Source: a virus. Taken from it: 64,000 nucleotides of DNA. A model generated the notes under the pieces. It did no database searches. It was not told where the DNA came from and saw only the letters and a list, made by a program, of their open reading frames with translations. The position numbers and the translations under genes are program-made. Positions 52,232 to 61,300 of this stretch are shown here, one piece after another. Numbering within the stretch: the first letter of the stretch is position 1; each line of letters begins with the position of its first letter. The stretch spans positions 1 to 64,000 of IMG/VR virus record IMGVR_UViG_3300027749_000060. The stretch is one strand, 5' to 3'.

Positions 52232-54376
52232 ATGTCTAAAACAGATAGAAGAATAGGAAAAAAAGTACCTGACTATATACGCAGGGAAGATGCTGCGGGC
52301 GTAAGATTTGATTCGGGTCCGTATGTAGGAAAAATAAAAAACAACTACGATACTATTCGCCAAGGGAGACTTCAAGTATGGATTCCTGATTTAGGCGGTG
52401 GTGACGAAGACGATGTCTCAAATTGGCGAACCGTTAGCTATGCAAGTCCATTCTTTGGTTCTACGTATCAAGAACCCGACAATAAGAAAAATACATTTAA
52501 AGATGTAAGACATACTTACGGGTTCTGGTTTACACCACCAGATATAGACAATTTTGTTATGTGTACTTTTATTGCCGGAGATCCTCAACGCGGATTTTGG
52601 TTTGCATGTATACCATCGCAATTAGGGCAACATATGGTTCCTGCTATAGCAGGAACGAGTAGCTACGACACTGAGGGAATTACCAATAGTGCAGTGCAAA
52701 AAATGAACAAGCCGTCGGTGTTGCCGGTAGTTGAATTTAACGAAAACAAAGAACAGGATTGGACAGATTTCACTGGGCTAAAGAAGCCGTTACACGAAAC
52801 ACAAATTGAGATATTAATAACACAGGGTCTTGATAGGGACACAGATCGAGGAGTAGTAAGCAGCAGTAGCCAACGCGAGAGCCCTAGTAGGGTGTTTGGA
52901 ATTAGTACCCCGGGGCAACCCGAATCGGGTGCTACTAAAGACGAATTTGTTTATACACGTAAAGGTGGACACACTTTAGTAATGGACGATGGTGATTTTA
53001 AAGACAAAAATAGAATATTTAGATTGCGATCGTCAGGTGGCCATCAAATTATAATGAATGACACCCAGGATATATTTTATATTGGTAACAGTAAGGGAAC
53101 AGCCTGGGTTGAATTAACCGAAGCAGGAGCAGTTAATATCTTTAGTGACACAGATATAAACTTTAGAGCAAAAGGTGATTTTAATTTCCATGCTGATAAA
53201 GATTTTAAAATACATGTAGGTGGCAAATTTAGTTTATTTGCTAAAACATCTATCCAATCAGAATCTGAACTAATAACATCAACCTCTAGTGCAAAGACCA
53301 CTATATTTGGTAACGGTGTTGAAATTGGCAGCGAGTCTACTATTGATATTAATCCTGCAGGAGCAGGTAGTTTCACATGTGGGCCCACATTAACAATGTC
53401 GGCGGGCACAATAAAATTAAATTCTGGTAGTGGCCCAACAGTATCAAAACCTGACAAGATTACAGTCAACGATGTAAATGAAGCCGAACTTGACGGAAGT
53501 GGACAATGGCAAACTAAAGCAGCCGCATTAAAAAGCATTGCAAGTGTTGTTCCAACGCACGAGCCGTGGCCTCGCAAAGGTGGAAAACCAAATGCAGCAG
53601 CTAGCGGCGCATCAAGTGCAGCAGGCGGTGGTAGTAGCAGCACCAGTGGAGGTGGCAACACTGGCGGCAACACTGGCAGCGGCAACTCCACATTAAATTC
53701 AGGTACAGGTGGTGCAGCTACAGATGGTAAAGGAAATCCGGCTGTTAGTGGCCAGTCGGGCGACGGCGGCGGCCCTAATGCCGCAGCGTCACAAAGTGTT
53801 AAAAATCCAGCATCAAAATCGTCTATGTACAATAAGGACAATCCAACTCCTACTACAGGGGTAGGCCCATTGGATCCTATAGATAAAAAAGCACTTAAAA
53901 CACAAATAGCTCATAACGAAAGTGGCGGCAGGTATGATATAGTTGAAGCTAAGAGAGGCAACTATTTAGGAAAATATCAAATGGGCGCAGGTGCGTTAGT
54001 TGGCGAGGGATATATTAAACCTGATGCGTATGCTAAATATGGGTCATCCGCAGTTAATTATCCCTCAAGCTGGACCGGTAAAGGCGGAGTATCATCAAAA
54101 GAAGACTTTTTAAATAATCACGATGCACAGGAAAAATCAATGGATGGTCTACTAGATAAAAATTATTCCACGTTACAGAGAACTGGCGGAGTCAAACCCG
54201 GAGACAGTAAAGAAACTGTATCCGGTATGTTGGCAACAAGTCACCTATTAGGTGCAGGAGGTGCAACAACATGGCGTAAAACAGGTGGCGGCGCAGATGC
54301 CAATGGTACATCGGGTACCTCTTATTATAACATGGGCCGGTATGCATCTAATGTGCTAGCCAAACAAACTGCTTAA
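52232..54376 (+). CDS. 5: gp5-like cell-puncturing protein with C-terminal lysozyme-like domain
   Basis: 714 residues. Residues ~20-140 form the OB-fold of gp5/VgrG-type hubs (GPYVGKIKNNYDTIRQGRLQVWIPDLGG, HTYGFWFTPPDIDNFVMCTFIAGDPQRGFWFACI). Residues ~240-400 are repetitive and suggest the needle-like beta-helix (GGHTLVMDDGD, GGHQIIMNDTQD, ADKDFKIHVGGKFSLFAKTS). A Gly/Ser/Asn linker spans ~450-540. The end (~550-714) has E563 in HNESGGRYD, then LGKYQMGAGAL, matching the E-S-G-G-x-Y and G-x-Y-Q pattern of lytic transglycosylases. In T4 the lysozyme is inserted between OB and helix and is of a different type. It would breach the peptidoglycan at infection. The gene precedes gp25 by eight bases. 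Confidence 0.85.
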   Translation: MSKTDRRIGKKVPDYIRREDAAGVRFDSGPYVGKIKNNYDTIRQGRLQVWIPDLGGGDEDDVSNWRTVSYASPFFGSTYQEPDNKKNTFKDVRHTYGFWFTPPDIDNFVMCTFIAGDPQRGFWFACIPSQLGQHMVPAIAGTSSYDTEGITNSAVQKMNKPSVLPVVEFNENKEQDWTDFTGLKKPLHETQIEILITQGLDRDTDRGVVSSSSQRESPSRVFGISTPGQPESGATKDEFVYTRKGGHTLVMDDGDFKDKNRIFRLRSSGGHQIIMNDTQDIFYIGNSKGTAWVELTEAGAVNIFSDTDINFRAKGDFNFHADKDFKIHVGGKFSLFAKTSIQSESELITSTSSAKTTIFGNGVEIGSESTIDINPAGAGSFTCGPTLTMSAGTIKLNSGSGPTVSKPDKITVNDVNEAELDGSGQWQTKAAALKSIASVVPTHEPWPRKGGKPNAAASGASSAAGGGSSSTSGGGNTGGNTGSGNSTLNSGTGGAATDGKGNPAVSGQSGDGGGPNAAASQSVKNPASKSSMYNKDNPTPTTGVGPLDPIDKKALKTQIAHNESGGRYDIVEAKRGNYLGKYQMGAGALVGEGYIKPDAYAKYGSSAVNYPSSWTGKGGVSSKEDFLNNHDAQEKSMDGLLDKNYSTLQRTGGVKPGDSKETVSGMLATSHLLGAGGATTWRKTGGGADANGTSGTSYYNMGRYASNVLAKQTA

Positions 54377-54384
54377 ATACTATT

Positions 54385-54759
54385 ATGACTACATACAAAG
54401 GATTCAGTACTTACAACAGAATGCGTAAATTTACGCTAACTGACTTTGACTTGATTAAGCAAGATTTATTTAATCATTTTTCAATTCGCAAAGGTGAAAA
54501 ACTAATGAATCCAAAATTTGGGACAATTATTTGGGGTCTTTTATTTGAACCAATGTCCCCGGATATTAAAGCATTAGTGTCCCAAGACGTTAAAGAAATC
54601 ATTGACTACGATCCAAGAATTTCGGCTGATAGAATATCAGTGACTGAATTTGAACACGGGATTCAGATCAATTTGAATATACGTTATGTATTAACGAATC
54701 AAACTGGAACAATGGCGTTAAAATTTAGTAGAGCTTCAAATCAATTAACTTATAGTTAA
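54385..54759 (+). CDS. 25: Baseplate wedge protein gp25
   Basis: 124 residues, close to T4 gp25 (132). FTLTDFDLIKQDLFNHFSIRKGEKLMNPKFGTIIWGLLFEPMS is diagnostic of the gp25/GpW-type wedge family; the EPR-like core of other systems is reduced to FEPMSPDIKALV. It connects the wedge to the sheath in contractile tails. It starts eight bases after the gp5-like stop codon, and a late promoter (54779-54786) follows it for gp6. Confidence 0.93.
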   Translation: MTTYKGFSTYNRMRKFTLTDFDLIKQDLFNHFSIRKGEKLMNPKFGTIIWGLLFEPMSPDIKALVSQDVKEIIDYDPRISADRISVTEFEHGIQINLNIRYVLTNQTGTMALKFSRASNQLTYS

Positions 54760-54778
54760 CAACCCACTTTTATTACAT

Positions 54779-54786
54779 AATAAATA
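54779..54786 (+). promoter_or_regulatory. Late promoter (AATAAATA) before gp6
   Basis: Plus-strand AATAAATA 20 bases upstream of the gp6 ATG, in the 47-base gap after gp25. Confidence 0.65.
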
Positions 54787-54806
54787 TATGAACAGAGTCT
54801 TATAAC

Positions 54807-57800
54807 ATGGCTATTATATCTCGACAAACCGGACTGCTCGCAGCAGAAAACTGGAAAAAAATCTATCAGACCTTCCGCGAGGCCGATTTTACTACCTACG
54901 ACTTTGAAACTCTGCGCAAGAGTATGATTGATTATATCAAGCTATACTATCCTGAGGACTTTAACGATTTTACAGAAAGTAGTGAATTTGTTGCATTGAT
55001 TGATTTAATAGCATTCATGGGGCAAAATTTAGCATTTAGGACCGATTTAAATGCTCGAGAAAACTTTATTGACACTGCTGAACGCAGAGAAAGTATATTA
55101 AAACTAGCAAAATTGGTTAGCTACAACCCTAAAAGAAATGTACCGGCTAGTGGATATTTAAAAATTGAAAGTGTAAGCACTACCGAATCGCTATTTGATA
55201 GCAATGGATTTGATCTAAGTAATACTATTATTACTTGGAATGACCCAGCTAATGATAATTGGCTAGAACAATTTACTACCATTTTAAATGCATCGTTGGT
55301 TGGTAGCCAAATAATAGGAAAACCTGCTCATAGTCAAGTTATAAATGGAATTATGACTGACGAATACAGCATAAACAATATAACTACTGCGGTTCCTATT
55401 TTCAGATTTGAAGCAACAATTGAAGATACTACATCTTCATTTGAAGTGGTTAGCGGAACAAGTTTAGGAAAAACATATATATACGAAGCTGCGCCCGACT
55501 ACGAAAAAGCGTTTAATGTTTTGTATAGATCTGACAACAACGGCAACTCCAGTAACAGTACAGGATTTTTCTTTTATTTCAAACAAGGCGAAATGTCTAG
55601 TTTTGATTTTAATATACCCGAGGCTGTGCCAAACAAAGTTGTTAGCATTGATATTAACAATATTAACAATACTGATGTATGGTTATATAAATTAAACACC
55701 GACGGTACAACGCAATCACTATGGTCGGCTGTTCCTTCTACTACTGGTATTAACATTATATACAACAAAGTTGAAGATAGAAATTTATATCAAATTGGTA
55801 CAAGAACATCAGACCAAATTAACTTAACTTTTGGTGACGGATCATTCTCAAATGTGCCACAAGGCGACTTCAGATTATACTATAGAACTAGTAATGGATT
55901 AAATTATAAAATAACACCCAACGAGATGCGATCTATTGCTATATCTATTAGATATATTAGTAGAAAAAATAGGCCAGAAACAGTTACAATTCGTGCTAGT
56001 TTAAAATATACAGTAGTAAATGCAGTACCAACTGAGTCAACAGATGCAATAAGACAAAAAGCACCACAACAATATTATACGCAAAATCGTATGATAACCG
56101 GTGAAGACTATAACATATTGCCTTACACATCTTTCAGCAATATTATTAAAGCCAAGTCTATTAATAGAACTAGTAGCGGTTTAAGTAGGTATCTTGACAT
56201 GTTAGATACAACTGGAAAGTACAGTAGCACTAATACATTTGGTCAAGATGGTGCAATTTACACTGAAAATTTCATAAACACATTTTCGTTTGGATTTGTA
56301 TCTGCTAACGATGTTCGTAAAATTGTATATAATCAAATAATTAATAAAATTATTCCTGATAAAAGATCGTTGCATTACTATTATAAAAATTTAACAATTA
56401 TTAATTCTGCTAATAGCTTAACACCGGCTACTGCTTTGGTTACAGGTAGACGTTATATCATTAATAAAGTTGGCGTCACCGACTTTACCCTATTAGGGGC
56501 TAGTAGGAATGCACCGGGCGTTAATTTTATAGCAACTGATCATGACACAAGAGATCCTAATTATTTTGCAACAACAGTTGGTCAAGCAATAGAGGCATCT
56601 ATATCTTGGCATTTAAGTACGGTAGGAAGTAATAGCTCAAATGGATATTTCATTGGACCTGCGTTTACTCCTTTATCGGTTCGAGCATTGGGGTCTGTAG
56701 CAAAATACCTCAGAGCAGGTGCAATAATAAGATTTGTTGCTCCGAACGGTAGTTACTTCAATGCAGGAAATAACTTAATAACAGGAGCACCGGTTGGCCC
56801 TGAAGATAAACTTGAATTATATGCGGCTGTGGTTGATATCATTGGTGATGGTACAAATGATGGATTGGGTAATTTTACCAATGGTGCAGGGCCAGTATCA
56901 TTGAACACTAAAATACCTACAGGGGCTATAATTAAATATATTGTGCCAGCATACAAAACTAATTTTGGAGCAGGATTTACAACCGCATTAGTTAATAATA
57001 TAACATCTTATAAGAATTTTGCTATATTATATAATTCAACAATGCAAAATTGGCAATTAGCAAGCCCAACAGACATAACAAATGATAAATGGTCAATTAA
57101 ATTTGATTACAGCAATGAAAATGGAACATATCTTGTTAGTTATAAAGGTATTAATTATATCTTCTATAGCCCAATGGAAACCACATTTTACTATGATCAA
57201 GCATTAAAAGTATATGATAGTAAAACAGCAAGTGTGATATACGATCATATAAAAATACTTGGAACGAATCCCGGGCCCGACTCACCAATGCCAATTGGAA
57301 AAACAGTTGTATGGGATGTTTTAGACAAAGTAACTAATTCGGATGGTACCATTGACAGTAGTAGAATATATATAACATATTCAGATTCTGACAATGACGG
57401 AGTTCCTGACGATCCAAACATATTTAACATAGTGGTTAATCCAGAAGTGAATCCAATAAGCAAATTGGTATTTTTTGAATTAACTACAAGTACAGGATAT
57501 ACAAAATACGTAAACTTGGATATATTAGATCTGTCAAGAGTTACTACGCAGTTCAATACAAGGTCACAAATTGTTGCCGTATCGGCATCTTACTCAGTGG
57601 GAGATATATTTTATGCGCCCGGCGATGATGCATTTTATTCAATTTTGCATTCAAAGACCGAAAACGCTAACTATGTTAGTGAAAGTTTAACAAAATACAA
57701 ATATTTTACTGGCAGACAAAATCTGAATTATCAATATAGACATAATTCTCCTAATACACGTAGGATTGATCCTAGTGTTAGTAATATTATAGATATATAT

Positions 57801-58352
57801 CTTCTAACATCTGCATACGACACCGACTATAGAGCATGGATCAACGATACATCAAATTCAATTAGTCAGCCGTCACCGCCTACTAGCACTGAGTTATCGT
57901 TATCGTTCTCAGGACTAAATGAAATTAAATCAATCAGCGACACTGTTGTATTTCAAAATGCAATATATAAACCTATTTTTGGATTAAAAGCTATTAATAA
58001 TTTACAGGCAATATTTAAAGTTGTAAAAAATCCAAATTTGAATATCAGTGATGCAGATATCAAAGTGTCTGTTATTAATGCTATAAATGACTATTTTAGT
58101 ATTGACAATTGGGACTTTGGTGAAACATTTTATTTCAGTGAATTGTCTGCCTATTTACATCAAATTTTAAGCCCTAACATTGCTAGTATTATTATTGTTC
58201 CAAGAGATAGTACAATTAAATTTGGTACTCTTTATCAAATTAATGCAGAGGCAAATGAAATTATTATTAGTGCTGCTACAGTTGAAAATGTCGAAATCAT
58301 AAGCGCAGTTACGGCAATGCAATTAAATCAAGGCGTGTCCCTGACTTATTAA
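54807..58352 (+). CDS. 6: Baseplate wedge protein gp6, enlarged
   Basis: 1181 residues versus 660 in T4. The front (ISRQTGLLAAENWKKIYQTFREADF, LYYPEDFNDFTESSEFVALIDLIAFMGQNLAFRTDLNARENFI, RRESILKLAKLVSYNPKRN) is unmistakable gp6. The middle, ~540-830, holds inserted modules: TGRRYIINKVGVTDFTLLGAS..N..GVNFIAT, also present in the virion protein at 24259-27000, and several extended beta regions. Near 860-870 DSDNDGVPDDPN is a calcium-binding loop of thrombospondin type-3 style. The C-terminal ~150 residues (VVKNPNLNISDADIKVSVINAINDYFSIDNWDFGETFYFSELSAYLHQILSPNIASI) again match gp6. It forms the inner ring of the baseplate. The ribosome site is weak. Confidence 0.94.
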   Translation: MAIISRQTGLLAAENWKKIYQTFREADFTTYDFETLRKSMIDYIKLYYPEDFNDFTESSEFVALIDLIAFMGQNLAFRTDLNARENFIDTAERRESILKLAKLVSYNPKRNVPASGYLKIESVSTTESLFDSNGFDLSNTIITWNDPANDNWLEQFTTILNASLVGSQIIGKPAHSQVINGIMTDEYSINNITTAVPIFRFEATIEDTTSSFEVVSGTSLGKTYIYEAAPDYEKAFNVLYRSDNNGNSSNSTGFFFYFKQGEMSSFDFNIPEAVPNKVVSIDINNINNTDVWLYKLNTDGTTQSLWSAVPSTTGINIIYNKVEDRNLYQIGTRTSDQINLTFGDGSFSNVPQGDFRLYYRTSNGLNYKITPNEMRSIAISIRYISRKNRPETVTIRASLKYTVVNAVPTESTDAIRQKAPQQYYTQNRMITGEDYNILPYTSFSNIIKAKSINRTSSGLSRYLDMLDTTGKYSSTNTFGQDGAIYTENFINTFSFGFVSANDVRKIVYNQIINKIIPDKRSLHYYYKNLTIINSANSLTPATALVTGRRYIINKVGVTDFTLLGASRNAPGVNFIATDHDTRDPNYFATTVGQAIEASISWHLSTVGSNSSNGYFIGPAFTPLSVRALGSVAKYLRAGAIIRFVAPNGSYFNAGNNLITGAPVGPEDKLELYAAVVDIIGDGTNDGLGNFTNGAGPVSLNTKIPTGAIIKYIVPAYKTNFGAGFTTALVNNITSYKNFAILYNSTMQNWQLASPTDITNDKWSIKFDYSNENGTYLVSYKGINYIFYSPMETTFYYDQALKVYDSKTASVIYDHIKILGTNPGPDSPMPIGKTVVWDVLDKVTNSDGTIDSSRIYITYSDSDNDGVPDDPNIFNIVVNPEVNPISKLVFFELTTSTGYTKYVNLDILDLSRVTTQFNTRSQIVAVSASYSVGDIFYAPGDDAFYSILHSKTENANYVSESLTKYKYFTGRQNLNYQYRHNSPNTRRIDPSVSNIIDIYLLTSAYDTDYRAWINDTSNSISQPSPPTSTELSLSFSGLNEIKSISDTVVFQNAIYKPIFGLKAINNLQAIFKVVKNPNLNISDADIKVSVINAINDYFSIDNWDFGETFYFSELSAYLHQILSPNIASIIIVPRDSTIKFGTLYQINAEANEIIISAATVENVEIISAVTAMQLNQGVSLTY

Positions 58353-58372
58353 AATATTACAATAGGTAAACA

Positions 58373-61300
58373 ATGGCAACTAGAAAGACACTAAATCTTC
58401 TTCCGAGTATATTTCAAACGGAAACCAATAAGAAATTTCTTGGTGCAACACTAGATCAATTGGTCAGCGAACCAGATATTTCCAAGTTCAATGGATTTAT
58501 AGGAAGAAAGTTTTCACCGGTTAATAAACCTAGTGATAATTTTATCAACGAGCCTACAGTTAGCAGAGAAAATTATCAATTTGAACCGGCTGTTGTTATT
58601 AAAAATACTAGTAATGGTATTGACCTATATGCAGATTACCAAGACCTATTAGAAAAAGTTGCAAATCATGGCGGGATAACAGAAAATCATAATAGATTAT
58701 TTGAATCAGAATATTATAGTTTTAATCCTAGAATTAATTTTGACAAATTTATTAACTATACCAGATATTTTTGGTTACCAACAGGTACCGATCCTGTAAC
58801 AGTATCTGCAGGCACACCCGGCAATGATAGAACATTTGTCATTACTAGAAATGATCCAGGCGGTTATGCTACTATAAATCAAGACTCCACTCCAAATTCA
58901 ACTATAACATTAGTACGTGGCGCAGTATATAAATTTAACGTCAACCAGCCCGGTGCCAAATTTTGGATTCAAACAGAAGTTGGTATAGATGGCTTTAAAG
59001 ATTTTAATCAAACTATCTCTACTAGAGATATTATTGGCATTGAAAATAACGGTGCCGAATCCGGAACTATTACTTTTACTGTGCCAGACAAAGATTCGCA
59101 AGATTATTATTTTAAAATGCCATCATTGGGATTTATTGATTATGCTATTAGTGAACCGTTCTCTGCAATTGACGGTCAGTTTTGGGTAAACGGTAATAAT
59201 GCAATGGATCAAATTGAAGGTTCAACTCGATATCCACAAGGTTATTATGTTGTTTTTACATCAACTAGTACAAATCCTGATAACTGGATTGATTATACGG
59301 GTAATCCAGTACCAATAGATAAACGACATGGTCTTTGGAAAATTACTATTAATCAAAATTCTAAAATACAAATGGAGTTTGTTAGAACAATACCGTTGGG
59401 GTATAAAATTAGAATTAATTATGGAGCAAATGCTGGTAAAGAATTCTTTAAAAATTCAGGAGATAATTTAGTACTATCTCCTCCAATTACTGCACCTTTA
59501 TCAACATTGTTTTATCAAGACGAAAACAATGAATCTATAGTGGGAAAAATCAACATTGTTGATTTTCCGGGTAATGCAATTAATGTTAATTCGGATATAT
59601 TGGGCAAGGTTACATACACTAGTCCTAACGGTGTAGTGTTTACCAATGGGTTAACAGTTGTTTTTGATAACACTGTATTTCCTAATTCGTATCGCAATTC
59701 AAAATATATCATTGAAGGTGTTGGAAAATCAATTAAATTAATTGATATAATATTATTAGAATCTGTTGAGAGCGTTGACACGAAATCTAGTGTGCCATTT
59801 GATCAAGAACCATTTGATACTCTTGGATTAGATCAACCAATAGCAAACAGTGTCGCTATACCCGACTATATTGTTATGAATAAATCAACAACAGATTTAA
59901 ATGCATGGGCTCGCGGCAATAGATGGTTCCACGAAGATATAATTGCAAAAGCAGCTGAATATAATAAAACAACAGTAAAGATTGATCCAACTAAAAGAGC
60001 AAATAGACCAATCATCGAATTTGAAGAAGATTTACAATTATTTAATAGTGGAAAGAACTTTCTTGCTATAATAGATAGGGCCGACACTAATTTTGTAGGA
60101 ACTGGCGAAAAAATATTAAATGCATACACTGATGTTAATGACAAATATGTCAATGATGCGTCTATTAGACGTTTAAATTATATAGAAAATCAAGTAGCTA
60201 TTTTCCCCAATGATATTAGTAGTAATGTTAGAAATGCATTATTTAGAATTGAATTTAAAAATCAAACTACTGCAACATCATTTAATGGAGTTGGCACCGG
60301 ATATGTTAACATACGTCAGGGATCAAATCGAGTTTATGAAAAAATATTAGATGGTAATAGAACAACATTCAGAGATCAATATATACCGGGTACATTGTTA
60401 TATGCAGTGGATAATACGTATATTGGAAAAATAAAATCAATTTTTAGTAACAACGAAATGATTTTAGAGTCGCCTGCATTAGTGACTCGTAACGAAGTAG
60501 TTGTAAAATTTAATTATCCTAAAATTACTTTACGCAAAATAAAGACAGCAGTCAATAATGATTCGGTGGTTGTCAGGACTGGACTTAATCAAAAAAACAC
60601 ATTCTGGTTAAATTCAGGAGTCTGGGCATATGCACAATATAAAAAAGATGTTAACACTCCTATTAAATTTGATGTAGTTGATAAAGATGGCATTAGTTTA
60701 TCTAGTCCATCTAAGTACACCGAAAGTAAATTTGCTGGAACAACTGTATTTTCTTATGACATAGGCAGTAGTATATCAGATCCTATACTTGGTATCAAAT
60801 TGCGGTATACTGGCATAGGTAATTCAATATCAGATATCAATTTTGTAAATTCTTTTGAAACTGATACATTTACATATAAACCATATGATTATAAAACATT
60901 AAATATTTCGTCGATTGGGTATTTAAGTAAACGCACTGGAAGAAATACTTATAGCTTGCTCACTGTTTGGCAATCTATATCAGAGCCTACAAAACAATAT
61001 CAACATATAGCAGATTTGTCCGATGGTACAACTAACTATTTTGAAATTGATATACTGCCCGGTGATATAGTAAATCAGCCAAACATAAAAGTTTTTGTTA
61101 ATAATGTACTAATTAAAAATGAAGATTTTGTTATAGAAACGGTAGGGATCAGACATGCTGTTAATATATTAACTACAGTCCTTGACGGTGATAAGATTGA
61201 TATATTAATTTATAATAAAAAATCAATTAGTGATCTTGGTTATTATCAAATTCCAAGTAACTTAGAATTTAATGCACAAAACTATGATATAACAAACGTA

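Noticed and set aside
53077-53841. 254-residue minus-strand frame, Pro/Leu-rich
   Set aside because: Shadow of the Gly/Ser linker and beta-helix codons of the gp5-like gene; no ribosome site or family resemblance.
53900-54376. T4-type lysozyme domain in the gp5-like protein
   Set aside because: The expected insertion between OB-fold and beta-helix is absent, and the C-terminal motifs are of transglycosylase type, not T4 lysozyme type.
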